A DNA stretch of 64,000 nt from Lutraria lutraria (GCA_964023205.1 OZ026838.1:26563843-26627842), one strand, 5' to 3'. Shown: positions 1 through 12,043, numbered from the stretch's first letter. Made by a program: numbers and translations. Notes: generated by a model from the sequence alone, not told the origin.

Positions 1-318
1 CTTAAAGTCTGCAGACATACAAATATCTGCTGGCTGTTGCCTATATCTTCTTAAAGTCTGCAGACATACAAATATCTGCTGGCTGTTGCCTATATCTTCT
101 TAAAGTCTGCAGACATACAAATATCTGCTGGCTGTTGCCTATATCTTCTTAAAGTCTGCAGACATACAAATATCTGCTGGCTGTTGCCTATATCTTCTTA
201 AAGTCTGCAGACATACAAATATCTGCTGGCTGTTGCCTATATCTTCTTAAAGTCTGCAGACATACAAATATCTGCTGGCTGTTGCCTATATCTTCTTAAA
301 GTCTGCAGACATACAAAT
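1..318. repeat. 49-bp tandem satellite, 6.5 copies
   Basis: Copies begin at 1, 50, 99, 148, 197, 246 and 295. The last is cut after 24 bases, where sequence turns unique at 319. The copies I compared are identical. Each unit carries the 10-base palindrome GTCTGCAGAC, which includes a PstI-type CTGCAG core. The array runs off the left edge, so its true length is unknown. Perfect identity means recent amplification or active homogenisation, but a repeat-collapse or assembly effect cannot be excluded. Confidence 0.97.
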
Positions 319-2420
319 CGCTGTGCACACACCCAGTGAGTCAAACTATGAATTGAAGCATGCATTTGAAATCAATGCTCAAGCAAAGTCTTGACAAACA
401 ATTGTTAGGGTCAAGTTTGACATTATCCTCGTATTGTTGCTCAAACAAAATAGCCTGTTACATTTATTTCAGTATTAAAAATATATTGATACATTTTACA
501 TCTTTCTCTATCACCAATTTGTTAGCACTGTAGTATAAAACATGACAATCCAATCAGGCTAACATAAATTCTTGTTTAGTAGATGTTAATCAATCATAAT
601 ATTATACTTATTAAGCTAGAATTTGACTTACCGGTACCTATTGCTGTGATGCTTTGTATTGTTGTGTCTTTTGATACATTTTTTTAATGCTCTATATTTG
701 CATTTTAAAACAAGCATTATGGTGTACATGTAGATTTAACTTCCTCCTCACTATTCATGCTCAAACTTGTACCACCATGACAGTTTGACCTGTAGGTTAA
801 GAAAAATATTCTATGCTTGTCAGCATTGCATGCGATATAATCAGTTTTTTGTTTTGAAAGCAACTTAGTTTAATGTAAATAAATGTATGAATAAAAAGAA
901 TGAGAATAATTTGTATATAAATATTTATGAACATTCACAGACCAACACATGGATATCCTTCAAGTCATATTGGTGATGTTTACAAAATATACTTTTTACA
1001 TGATAGAATTCCAAATTTTTACCAGCTTTGTCTGAAGGTTTTGTTTGGCCTTAAGCAGACAGCTGGCTCCTGGCTCGTAATTCTTAAAACTGAGAAAAGA
1101 TTCTACGTATTATACTTAGTGGTGGAGAAATTTGTTCCATGGTAACAGGATGGAGTCTTGCTGTATTATTATACCCTAATAATTCTTAAATTGCATGTTT
1201 AATGTTATCATAAACTACACATGCATGTTACATGATAGCGCTCATGTTTCCATCCGGGGCTGATTTAATCTCTCAAGTATCCCTATATTCAGTAAAACTT
1301 CCCTAATCGCAGTTCAGGTGCAGTTAGATTCCCAGAGAGACTCCCTAGTCAAATATCTTTCTAGTGTCATGTGCATAAGATTACAGAGCTTTAATGAATG
1401 TGTGCGTGTTATATTATGTTTAACAAACTGTGCATAGCTTTTGCAATTATAAGCTTTAGAATGTAATACGCGTTCTACAATGCTCGCCTTGGGGTGTTCA
1501 TCTTTGTCTACACAGGATCTTCTGCTGCACATTTTAATTTACTTGTTAATTTGTAATGGGCATGCACTATTTCTACTGGGGCATTCCTCTTGTAACTTAG
1601 CTACTCAAGATCTTGACTGATAAATGTTATGTTGAAGTTATGTTGTCTGTGCACCATGAGTCTTCAACACAACAAGCTTGGGTACCGGCGATAATCCAGT
1701 CTACAAGATCTGTTATTGGATTAGATTTTTAAATTTTCCATTCATAATCGAGTAAAAAAAATGAGACAAAATCTTTGCGATTCATACAGATTTAACCCAC
1801 ATGTATTTATAGAAATCTTCTGTTTCTTAAGATGGGTGCAATAAAAACGGAGTAAAAAATGCATAAAACTGGTTGCCTTGCTTGGCTGAGCATTATGTGG
1901 CTGGGGTAATTAAAATCTACAGCTGATCTAGGGATCTGTTCTCATACTTAAGGTATTTTTATATTAACCCAACAGTATGTGTTTCAAGTTGTTTCGTTAT
2001 AGTTTACTTTTTTTAAAGGGAGTTTTTGATTCGGTGATAAAAATTTGGGTAAGATATCCTTTGTATTGTTTCTTCATTTAACCAGATTGTGAAGAAATTA
2101 GAGATTACAGTAAAGGGGTTTCCATATGTTTGTCCATCTGTCAGTGTTTCTTAATTTATATTAAAAAGCAATAAAACTATTTTATATAATGGTTTTAAAG
2201 TCATTTTCAATTAATGCTCACAAGTCAGTGTCGTTGATGTTGCTGTGTTTGTTGACGGTTAACGTAGATGTTGTAGATTAATGGCCTGGGTATTATGCAT
2301 GATTATCTATCTCCCTTATTTAAAGTTTTTACTTTGAATTCTGTCCGATAGGGTCATCTGGTCGAGTACTTGATACCAAAACAGAACCAAGTTTCATATG
2401 TGATGAAACCTACAGAGAAA
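319..2420. other. Unique AT-rich DNA upstream of the gene, no feature seen
   Basis: Non-repetitive sequence between the satellite and the first dispersed repeat. Short open frames at 927-1145 (plus) and 1314-1532 (minus) lack coding bias, splice context or recognisable residues. I see nothing functional here. Confidence 0.5.
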
Positions 2421-2583
2421 CAAAGTACTGTAAGTACTCCTAGAAACTGAACTTATACATAAACTTGCACTGCAACATGGAATGGGAACCAGTTAAACAA
2501 TATGCATGGTAGATGCAGAAGAATAAAGTACTTTGGTCTGCATCAAGATTTATGCGTGCCATGCAATCCACAGCTATGGGAAT
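2421..2583 (-). repeat. Dispersed repeat family R3 (GCGGACC type), copy 1
   Basis: Read on the minus strand this matches copies at 24168-24352, 32191-32355 and 36778-36938. Shared blocks in order are a GCATGAATTTTGATGC-like segment, a GACCAAAGTACT-like block, a TGTTAAACTGGT-like block, a CATGTTGCAGTGCAAG-like block, and an end bearing paired AGTACT words before CTTTG. The paired AGTACT words can pair with one another, giving a small hairpin end. No coding capacity is seen. It is probably a miniature non-autonomous transposon, class uncertain. Confidence 0.7.
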
Positions 2584-2585
2584 CT

Positions 2586-3008
2586 GGCCCCAGTTTCACA
2601 AAAAAACTTAAGTTTTTGCTCAAACTCAACTTATTTATTGTATCAATTATTTCTCTATATCAATGTATTTTATTCTAAAAGTGGCATTAAAAGAAGGTAA
2701 AAATATGGTCTAATAACAGTTTCCCACAATCTCAATCTAACAATAGTCTTTTGATATGGAATAATTGAATAAAAATGATTTGAGTCTGTTATTGGATATT
2801 GGACTTTCGACTCAAATGAAAAATGAGTTTTGAGCCTTAATTTGTCCTCTGAACCAAAAATAATTTATGTTGGCATGTTAAACATGTTCTAAGTATATCA
2901 GAAAACAAATGGTAACATTTCTAGTCAGTGACACAAGATTTCTAGACAGAAAAAATACTTGAGTCCATTATTGAGTTTCTACTCAATTTTGTTCGTGAAA
3001 CTGGGGCC
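2586..3008. mobile_element. Miniature inverted-repeat element with GGCCCCAGTTTCAC ends
   Basis: The left end reads GGCCCCAGTTTCACAAA and the right end is its near-perfect complement, with one mismatch in 17. The interior carries further degenerate CTCAA/TTGAG words that can pair across the element. At 423 bp with no open frame it is a non-autonomous DNA transposon. The GG start resembles PIF/Harbinger (Tourist-like) elements, but I could not find a clean target-site duplication, so the superfamily is a guess. Confidence 0.75.
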
Positions 3009-4944
3009 TGGACTATTGTGGACATTTGCCACCTATCTTTGATTCACCCTTAAAAGTAGGAACATTTTCATGTGAAGAGATTTTAAACTACCTGTGGGTA
3101 TTTAAGCATGCTCTGAAACACAGGTTAAAGCAACTTATCTTTGTACATTACTGAATAACAGTTGATTAATAACATACGGTACTAATTCAATCTAATGATC
3201 ATATATTGACATTTATCTTACAGTATTAATTTAGTATTTTTTCACCTAGGAGTAATAATCTATATGGCCCCGACAGAGCCCCATAACAAATGTTTGACTC
3301 TTTAATTGTTACCTGTCAATCAAATCCTTGTTAAATAGTTTGACATTTATACTGACTGACTTATTTGTCAGGTATAAAAAGATATACTAACATTATATAT
3401 AAATACTCAATATCAATCAATACGTAAGTGTATTACATAGTCGAGTCAGAGGTCATTGTACAACCTTGTTTAAAAAGATAATTATGAATACTTGCTAAAA
3501 TACGAAAAGTTCTAAAATAATTGAAGTGCCATTAAAATTGTTTTAAAGTATTCTAATGTGATATTTTAAGGTTTAAAGTTGATCTGGATGTTTAACGTTG
3601 ACTGGCGCATTAAAATATAAAACAATATGCACTTGTTACTTGTACATTGTATCAATGAGTTTTTGTCTATCAAAAGCATGGCACAAGATAACTGCTACTT
3701 TAAAATAATTGTTCTATACTCATGAATAATTTGTAGATTGGTGAATATATTGCAGGGTTTTGACTGTTTGGTATGTATTTAGACCTGAATATAAATTTAA
3801 TTAAGAAAATTAATTAATAATTAAATATTTATTGTTCATATTTGTTTTCGATTGCAAAATTATGTAATAAAAAAATTAATTGTAAACGATTTCCGTTCTT
3901 TTTTTCAGTCAGAGTGACATAAGTCACTTCTTGTTTAAGCATCTTAGATGGTTATATTTTACATAAAAATAATAACATAGAAGCAAAATGGAAGATGGCG
4001 TCTATAAATCAAGGAATGAATAAAAAACCTTTGTGTATGGCAGCTGCTGTGAAGGTATTATCCTCTTCACAACCGCCATTATGATCCGTATTATGATCGA
4101 CAATAAAATATCTCTCATATTGCGAGCAATAGAAAAATGAGGGGAGTTATAGTATGACGAGAGAGTGTACGCTCACAGGCTCCCCAAATGATCGTTACCG
4201 CAGCTCAGAATCATAGTACGTAGAGCGATGAGGCATGAGTTGATACATTTTTTTACCAATTTTTCGCTTTAACGTTTTACATTGTTAAACTAAAAAGTAA
4301 GGTCCAGTGATGTTATTTTAGTATAACCGCAAGGTTTCTTGACAGGTTGATAGTATGGTAAACATAATAAACTCCCGCGGAGTTTAAACTGTATTTTGTT
4401 CCTCTTTACTTCATTCATTCAGTATTGGAAGAAGGTTGTTAGTGTAGGATGGTTTATAATGATTAAGAGATATTCGACACACTGTACAGTGTTGATACGA
4501 TGTATTACAGTGCTTGATGCAGAATTTTGAAGTATCAATTGTTTTTGATAAATGGATTTACTGGTTTTTATTTTAACACTAATTTGTTAACTATACAGTG
4601 CTTCATATTGTAGATTTTCGTCAACTTTGACATGTTAATTACAGGTATTATTTTCACACTGGATATAATTATGTTTACAAGGTTTATATACTGTCAGAAA
4701 GACTCAATGGATTTTTTTAGTTAGGATAAGCATTATTTTTAGCTATTGTAAATTGTTTAATTGTAATTCAAGTCCATACTATTGTGCAAGGAGTATTCAT
4801 AGACTTGTCTGTCAAATGTTAATTGAATTGTTATATATTTGGAGGGTGTCAGTTTGCCAGATCGAGGTATTTGATTGACTTACCTTTTGTTTTGGTACAT
4901 TTTGTATATCAACTCTTGAACAGAAAATTTTCTCTATATTACAG
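3009..4944. other. Upstream region or upstream intron of the gene
   Basis: No repeat or exon is certain here. The stretch 3990-4450 is richer in G+C and CpG than its surroundings and is listed separately as a promoter candidate. The end of this region (about 4921-4944) is a plausible pyrimidine tract plus AG for the first visible exon. Confidence 0.4.
3985..4450 (+). promoter_or_regulatory. Possible promoter or first-exon region
   Basis: About 0.5 to 1 kb upstream of the first visible exon. It contains AAGATGGCG near 3995 (the core of the YY1-type motif often found just downstream of animal transcription starts), CCGCCAT near 4072, and CTCCCGCGGAG near 4373, in a locally CpG-richer patch. 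No TATA box at a fixed distance or clear first exon with a donor can be picked. The real promoter may lie outside the window. Confidence 0.2.
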
Positions 4945-5134
4945 GTTACTGCACGTGATCCTGAGCGCCGAGTATGGAACCATAGCTAGTGCTTGTTGAT
5001 ATCGTGGATTTAATATTTGAGTTATCAATTAATTGAAGAAATTATAATAGAACAAATGATGTTGATTGGATTATAAAAACCTGTGTGATTATCCAGATAA
5101 TTTTGTTGTGGAAAAAATATATATTACTGTGAAA
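4945..5134 (+). other. 5' UTR part of exon 1 of the signal-peptide gene
   Basis: A pyrimidine-rich stretch ending TATATTACAG precedes 4945, giving a good 3' splice site, so at least one non-coding exon probably lies upstream. Two short upstream reading frames are present (ATG GAA CCA TAG near 4973, and an ATG ATG frame near 5056 ending in TAA). In the frame of the main start, a TGA at 5063-5065 is followed by no ATG before 5135, which bounds the reading frame. The UTR identity depends on the splice model. Confidence 0.5.
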
Positions 5135-5168
5135 ATGATGGATTGTGGATTAATTAATGGAAACATAG
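5135..5168 (+). CDS. Exon 1 coding part, unknown secreted or membrane protein (N-terminus)
   Basis: Encodes MMDCGLINGNI plus the first base of a Gly codon (phase 1). The donor is ATAG followed by GTAGGT at 5169. The start is the first ATG after the in-frame TGA at 5063-5065. Joining 5168 to 28117 keeps the frame open and reads straight into the signal-like segment of exon 2, which is the main reason for believing this short exon. The alternative is that this exon is entirely 5' UTR and translation begins at Met20 or Met22 in exon 2, which would give a more classical short signal peptide. The family is not recognised. Confidence 0.55.
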
Positions 5169-5432
5169 GTAGGTGTTTTCTTCTCTCTGGAAATATGATT
5201 GTTTTGTAATTGATCAGACACGGTTATATCCACCTGTATAATTATGTTTTATAATGATGTGTTACAGTATGTTACTACCAGTTAGCTCCACATGACTAGG
5301 TCCCATCATATACTTGTACAATACAATACAATACATTTCTATGTAAATGTGAAAGCACTCAGAAAATATACCCATTCGAACATCTCATGTTTAGCCATCA
5401 AGTTTTCAAATAATGGCGTTTTCTTACTACAA

Positions 5433-5505
5433 TACCCCTTAGAAAGGAAATCATGAACTTTTCTTGCATACTTTATGAACTGTTCACGAAGTACAAATAA
5501 CTACT
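5433..5505 (+). repeat. TTCATGAA hairpin repeat family R4, diverged copy
   Basis: Shares the CCCCTT start, TCATGAAC words and a GTACAAATAACTA-like end with the clearer copies at 7451-7556 and 50349-50460. It is short and diverged. Confidence 0.55.
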
Positions 5506-7450
5506 AAATTTTGTGAGGCGTAAACACAACTAAACCAAAATTTACATTTTATTAAAATCTTTTATACAACTTAGGAAGCAAGTTTGAACTTAAATAGCAA
5601 TATACGCTTATAAATACCATCACAATTACAACATAGACTTCAATTTGAGTAAAGCACTAACATAATGCATACAAATATAAACCAAGTTAACACACAGACT
5701 GATTCAACTGTATTAAAACTAATTAAAATGTAATGTATACATGTTAATGTATCAAATTACCAGTTGACATAATGGCTGTCAGTCAATGTAATCTCATGCA
5801 TGCATGGCTATATGTTGCATGTCAATTTTTAAATACAGAGTATGTACGGTTTATAATTTGATACAATTTTTATGATATGTTATTCATACTTGCTTGTTGC
5901 ATCCTAAATGAAACAAAAAAGAGGAAGTAAAATAAATCATGAGTGACATCGACTGACTTCACTAGGTCTAAAACCGTTCATTGTAACTTAACATAAGATT
6001 TAAGAATTATTATAGTGTATAACTGTTGTTTATTTTTTGCTTTTTGAATCTCTCAAACTTTGGAACTCATGCTTTAGATATTGGGTCCGGACTCAAACAT
6101 TTTTAGTCCTGCAAGTCCTAGGACTCAAGCAAGTGATATTGTAAAAAGATCACTTTTAATATTATCATACCATGTTGAACTTGGTTATTCAATTGCAATG
6201 AAATGACGACATAAGTATTGTTAAATTATGATTATTGATTTGTTCATTTTAACGGACATTACAAGTTCTTGTTAATATCAAAATGTATAATCAAAAGTGA
6301 ACTAAATTCTGTGATGAGATTCTGATGTCTAAATTTGTATTAAAATGTAATTTTGCTCCGATTTATAAGCTTGAATGTCTTAAATGATGTTTTAAGATGT
6401 CATTGATTTCTTTGATGTATGAGTTAAATATACTCTTCATAATGATAAAGATTTCGCTGAAAATTGAATTTATGTATTGTGTCTTAGTATGGGCAAAAAA
6501 ACCTTATGTTACTCAACCAACCCAAATTCAGGCACCGTCCATAATTTTTTTTACAGAAAAATTCTGAATTACACCAAACTGCACCCCATATTCTTACATA
6601 AGGTTTGTTTAGAAACTAACAAAATCAAAGAAGGTTTTTCTTTAAATAAATAAATAAATTTTCCTTCCTAACTTAAAGACTAATAATTTTTTTGTTTTGC
6701 CTAATGTATGTTAAAATTTCTTAACAACCTCCTTAAATGTCATTTTTGACATGGGAGAAAAAAGCGTTTACTTAGTTGCACGGACAAACATGTTAAACAT
6801 GATTTTTCTTTTTAATTTTCAAGAAAAGTCGACTCATGATGTATGAGTATGTACAAGAGATCGCTCTGATACGTAGCATTTGAGACGCTATTAAGCGTAT
6901 AACACTGTAGATAAATTTCCCTTGAAGAATTTTGCCCCTTCTTCCCTCCTGCCCTTAAAATTTAGTTTTTCATGTTTTGTGAAGTCATGATTAACAATCA
7001 AAATAGTGTTGCAATTAAAAATTGCGACGATTAATCTGAAATTTCTATTTCAAAACAACCTGGTTGCATCCCTGTTCCTAGTTACAGTATGCGACGTAAG
7101 ATTTTGAATTGGTTTAAAGTCCTGAAATCCTTAGTTCTTGAAGTGAAAAATTCCATCTTAATGTGCATTTCCATAGCAACAGTTACTTGTTTATAATGTT
7201 AGACTTAGTCAGCTTAAGTCACAGACTGTACTTAATTTATTTCATATCAGTTGTCAATCAGCGCTTGCAACTTTGCGGCTTACTGAGATACCCGCCAGTT
7301 ATCACACCTATCATCTATAAGGATCCAGGGACCTGTTTCGTAGATAAATCTTAGCTATATATGCTAGTATGGTTTTAGATTTAATCATCTTGCTACCCGT
7401 AATGTTTGCAAATAAATCATGGTTTATCCTAATTGATTGTTTTGGGGATT

Positions 7451-7556
7451 TATTCCCTTTCTAAAGGAATTCATGAAAACATGAATTTTTCTTGAACTAT
7501 TCATGCACACTTCATGAATAGTTCATGCATCAAGTATGAATAACTATTTGACAGGG
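7451..7556 (+). repeat. TTCATGAA hairpin repeat family R4, copy
   Basis: Reads CCCTTTCTAAAGGAATTCATGAAAA-like start, TTCTTGAACTATTCATGCA, then inverted ATTCATGAAGT/ACTTCATGAAT words, ending AGTATGAATAACTATTTG. The centre is strongly self-complementary. It closely matches 50349-50460 on the same strand and the minus-strand copy at 28257-28359. Confidence 0.75.
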
Positions 7557-8665
7557 CTGTCAACAGTTATAGGGAAATGTCTGATATGTGAACCAACGGC
7601 AAGATTTTTTAGTTTAAAATCTTAGATACTAGTAATGTTTATATATGAATTGGGTGGGCCTCTAAGGTTCCTGGTCACCATAGAAAGATTGAGGGTTTTC
7701 CAAAAAGCTTTAGATCCCTGACTAAATCACTTCAATTATATCCCTATTAAAGGAGGATTTCATAATCATTTATCATGTACCGGTATTAATAAAAGCTGAA
7801 ATTATACTTTAATTAGAACCCTTGATTAACTGAAGAAATGTTTAACTATTCTTTTTGTTAATATGACCTGAGCAACTGATAATTCAAGCCAGTTAATTTA
7901 TTATTTACTTAGGACTGAACCATAAGATTGTTTTATTAGCTTCAATGTTTAAATGTAATCTCGTAAAATTTATTTTATTTATTTGGATGTTATCTCCTAT
8001 TTAACGGCCCATTTGACAGCTATGGTCACTGCACCAACCCCGATAAAACTTAGTACCGTCTTAGGACTCTTTCCAATAACAGGGAAAAGTAAAAATTGCA
8101 TTGGACCACTACAAAATTGCCAATTTTAACATTTAACAAGTATAACAAGTTACAGAAATCCACCATTTTGGATTGTCATGTTCCGAAGTGCCAATATTAC
8201 ATGGACTTACAGAGGGGGAGGGATTGATACGATATTTATACTGAGCTAGTTAATGTCACACTGGTTAACCATGGTGTTAATTGACTTCTTCTGGATTTTC
8301 TTTTATGCATCTCTTGGTGCTCATCATATTAATGTCATTTTTATGCTAAAACTTTGAACATAGAAAGGTTTGCAACTTGTTCCATTAATTTATTAATTCA
8401 CACCAGCCTGTATGCCTTCCACTTGTCATAGTATCCAGATGTATCCAGATGTTTCATGACTCAGTTATTTTAACCAAGTCTGGATATGGTCAACCTCACT
8501 GATGAACCATTTTGGTCAGACCAATGTCAACTTCTTGGTTGTTTATTAATGTTACTTAGTGCTCGAGTGTACATTTCTTAGTTAATGTCATTTAGTTCAT
8601 TATGCAATAAAAAGCTGCATTTTCTGAGCAGAGGTACCATCTTCTTGCTATCACTTTTTTGTGTA

Positions 8666-8852
8666 CAATGTACCTTCTAACCTCTGAAAACTGGACTCCC
8701 AGAAAACAGGAATTCCCAGAATATCTACGGTAACAATTTTTCATGTCCTTTTTCCCTCAAATTTATCAAAACATCTCTGAAAACTGGAATTCTAATAAAA
8801 CAGGAAATTTGGCCCAGTCCAGAAAGGGTCCCAGTTACCAGGAGTTGTACTG
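8666..8852. mobile_element. Probable TA-flanked miniature element (pogo-like ends)
   Basis: The right end read inward is CAGTACAACTCCTGGTAACTGG, flanked by TA. The left end, also after TA, begins CAATGTACC and reaches a matching AAAACTGG block. Inside, a block of the form CTCTGAAAACTGGA followed by an AAAACAGGAA word occurs twice in direct order. The ends resemble the CAGT-type families below, though the left end is diverged. No coding capacity. Confidence 0.5.
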
Positions 8853-9607
8853 TATACTAACTAGGGTTTGAATAATGCAAGCCTTACTAGTATCTCCTCA
8901 TATTATCAGACATATTGATTTTATTCTGTCTGGCATAAAGATATCCAGACCACTCCAATTTATCTGCTCAATGTATTTAACCCAAACTTAGTGGGGATTT
9001 CATCTGAACTTGGTATTAAAAGACTTGCTAATGACAAGGCTTACAATATCATAAGTAAAATGAAAAAAAAAAAATGAAAAATACCATTTTTGGCAATTTT
9101 TTTTACTTGCCTTACTGTGTCATATATTTGAGTGTGAACGTGATTCAGATTGAAAATGCGTGTGACATGATAGATAATTATGTCATGTGCCGTGTTATGT
9201 TCTTGCAATTCAATAGATTTTTCTTACCCTTGTTTTACGAATGATCATTTTTTTATCAAATCGAATGTTCTTTTTTATGTTTTTAATATTGATAAAAACA
9301 CTGGATATACAATTTGATAGTATTTTGAGACATCCTGTCTATAAAAGCAATCTTTAGTTACATGTAAAATTTTAGTCATGAAATAATATCCTCAAACAGT
9401 GATTTGATCGTTACTTATCGTGTAGTGTCACATGACAAACTGAACTCACCTATTGGCCTATCTGTGATATACCATGGAGGCAATGTCCTCATCCCTGTCA
9501 AGCTGAGGGCCTTAGTTGATTTTTACATACCTAAATGAGAGATCCCCGTAGTTTTGATTTTACCTATTTCAGGTCCTAAATAAATGTGCCTAGCGAGCAA
9601 AATATAT

Positions 9608-9676
9608 TGTGCTCTTCAAAATGTTTTGTGCTTCTCAAAATGTATTTTGATAAATTGCGCCCTTCAAAATGTATTG
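9608..9676. repeat. Degenerate short tandem repeat, three units
   Basis: The word CTTCAAAATGT or CTCAAAATGT recurs three times at roughly 20-30 bp spacing, each preceded by a TTGTGC or TTGCGC-like word. A small local duplication without evident function. Confidence 0.6.
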
Positions 9677-10048
9677 CACCCCCGCAGGTTCATTACGACA
9701 AATAGAGTATATACCTTATTGTGAGATCCCTGTCTTGGCGGTACTCTTAACGCTGTCTTATAACCCAGGGGGGAATTTCCGAGTTTTTTGAATTGGAGGA
9801 TTTGACCTATACCAGTCAGTGCTGTGTTAATCATGTTGACAAGTAGTTTATTTACCTCTGACAATATGTTATACTAACATTGTTACCTTGCTCCAAGTGA
9901 CAGAGAAATTATCATAATAATTAACTTCTCTAATTAATATTTCATGGTATGATAAAGAAAATGTCATTTCCATTTTTTATTTTTGTTCTTTTTGTTTTTG
10001 AGAAACTTAATCTTGTCTATTTACGGGTTCTTATATAGGCAACAGAAT

Positions 10049-10880
10049 ACAGCCCTTTTTTACTGTTTTTTGGAACAGGTTTTGGGTCCCTTTGATGGGG
10101 GAAATTTGCATCATGAAACACTAAATTTAATTATGGGGATTTTTTTTCTCTCAGTGGGAAAATATGTACTTTTTTACTTGGGGGAACGGGGAGAATACCA
10201 GACCCCAAAATGGCATATAAAAGGATCTGAATGATAAGTGCTCTTGTATGTTCCTGTATCATTTCACACTCAAATTTCACTTGTTCAGGCTTCTTTTATA
10301 AGATTTTAATGCTTTTTATGTTGATATTTACTGTTAGTATCTTGTTTACACTAAACATGTAAGAGTTGGAGACCAGATTTGCTTTAATATGTGAAATATT
10401 TGGATATGTTTTATCAACACTTGTGGTTAATGATCTTAATTTGTTACGGTTTGTTTAAGAAAATATAAATCAATTAGCCTTTGTCTTCAGCGTTATACAT
10501 CATTAAATTTAATTGATAACATAATTATGTTGTGAATGTAGTTTAATTGATTTGTTTTACTATGATACTACTTCTTTCAGGGCCTTATCCAGCTATTTTG
10601 GGAAAAGGCCCCTGGTTTAAATTGGGAAAGTTTTTTTGCCTAACATTTACTGTATGTTTCTTGAAATCCAGTAATAAAACAGCGTACAGCGAGAGTATCC
10701 AAGTATCTCGAAATGCATATCAGGATCACCACTATAGTGTGGCTATTTAAGAAAATACGCAGGTCTATATTGATCGTATTTAACTGGCATTGTCTTTTGG
10801 GTCTTTTTGGATTTTTTTTTAAATTAGAAAAAAGCTTGGCGTTTTTTTATTGGGAATGGGATATTCAACCCCTAGTGATA
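10049..10880 (+). repeat. Fragments of a G/T-rich dispersed repeat
   Basis: Two segments, near 10075-10210 and 10790-10880, share a TTTTGGGTCCCTTT-like word, long T runs, a GGGGAA block and a GGGAATGGG-like block. A third piece near 10572-10640 has GGGCCTTATCCAGCTATTTTGGG followed by AAAAGGCCCC. This suggests a decayed interspersed element. Open frames at 9983-10234, 10547-10750 and 10713-11036 cross these pieces and look like chance frames. Confidence 0.4.
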
Positions 10881-10984
10881 GGGCGAAAAATGCCTGTCTT
10901 TCCATGTCTCCTAAAACCACCACTTACTTTTTCTTGCTGCTATCCCTTAGAGTCATCCAGCACATTCTCTAACAAAGCCACACT

Positions 10985-11322
10985 CATGGTCCTGTGGTTC
11001 ATGTGCTGGTTTTATAACCCAGAGATCCAGGTTTGAATCCTGGTCAGGGCAGCTAGGCCAAACCCTCGCTAAAATGTCGATTTTCCTCGATATGTGGAAA
11101 AGTTGCCATCCCTTGTGGTAGGATTAGTGAGTTCTAGGTAGTCCTTAAGAAAACTGGTAAGGTGGTGCAGTCGCCTTATATAGCTGAAATATGCCATCTC
11201 TTGTGGTAGGATGACGGTTAGTACTAGATAGAATGCAGTCCGGAGGAAAACCGGTAAGGTTAAGCAGTCGCCTTACATAGCTGAAATATCAATGAAAAAC
11301 TTAAACCCCACTGAAACAAATA
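10985..11322 (+). mobile_element. tRNA-derived SINE (family S1) with internal duplication
   Basis: The head contains a clear polymerase III B box, AGGTTTGAATCCTGG, near 11029. It is followed by the S1 body: GTGGAAAAGTTGCC, CTTGTGGTAGG, GTCC..GAAAACTGGTAAGGTG, CGCCTTATATAGCTGAAAT. The body segment from GCCATC to GCTGAAAT is present twice in tandem (about 11105-11192 and 11193-11288). The 3' end is the family's CTTAAACCCCACTGAAACAAATA-type tail. Non-coding and transposed by a partner LINE. Confidence 0.8.
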
Positions 11323-11766
11323 TTCCCTTACCATCAAGTTGATTGATACAAACACCTCATGGTACGTCTGCTTACCATCACAGACCATCTTCAGAAATTA
11401 ATTAAAACCCTTTCAGACCAAATCAATTTAAGAAAATTTATGTAAATATATTCTATGTTTGTTTTGTTAAGAATTAGGATATTGGATCTCTGTCCTGGAC
11501 AGCAGCGTAGATGAAGATTTTCTGACGTCTTCAGCTTCATATCGTGGAAAAATCTGTATCGGTTTGTCATGAATTTACTCATACATTATGTCCTTGTAGA
11601 AAAACGTCTTCATCGAATTTGCAGTTAGAAACGTACATTACCACAAGAACTAGAATTCATTAATGTGGTGCGTGTCTAAGTTTTAAGCCTGCAGTTTTAC
11701 ATGAACACAATTTTGTACAAAATAAAATCTTTTCCAAGTACACTGTACTATGACTCATCTGATGTA

Positions 11767-11944
11767 CAGTCAAACCTGTGTTAGCGGGGCACCTCCATAT
11801 AGAGGCCACCATGTGAACAAAAGTCATACTTTTCAAACTGTCATTGATTATTTAGAGCAAAATAACCTCTGAATAAATGACACCTATCAATAAAGGTCAC
11901 ATTTTTACCTTCTTTACGGTGGCCATTGTTCACAGGTTTGACTG
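11767..11944 (+). mobile_element. CAGTCAAACC miniature element (family M1), copy A
   Basis: TA-flanked on both sides. Begins CAGTCAAACCTGTGTTAG and ends CACAGGTTTGACTG, a terminal inverted repeat of about 14 bp. 178 bp, no coding capacity. CAGT termini with a TA duplication fit the pogo/Tigger branch of Tc1/mariner. Sister copies in this window are at 29903, 34412, 39372 and 52859, plus an inverted partial copy right next door. Confidence 0.85.
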
Positions 11945-11972
11945 TATATGTTAAAAGGCGATGGCATTTCAT

Positions 11973-12043
11973 TCTAAATAATCATTGATTGTTTTAACAA
12001 GGTGACCTTTATTTAGTGATGGCCCCTAACACAAGTTTGACTG
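11973..12043 (-). mobile_element. Truncated inverted copy of family M1
   Basis: Read on the minus strand it begins CAGTCAAACTTGTGTTAG and continues through an ATAAAGGTCACC-like block to an AATCAATGATTATTT-like block, matching the neighbouring copy A. Only one end is kept. The head-to-tail inversion with 11767-11944 could form a long hairpin. Confidence 0.75.

Noticed and set aside
6484..6620. Possible small inverted-repeat element (AACCTTATGT words at both ends)
   Set aside because: Only about 10-12 bases pair, there is no target duplication, and no second copy was found in the window.
10713..11036. 107-codon plus-strand frame
   Set aside because: It crosses a G/T-rich repeat fragment and runs into the head of an S1 SINE, so it is not a gene.
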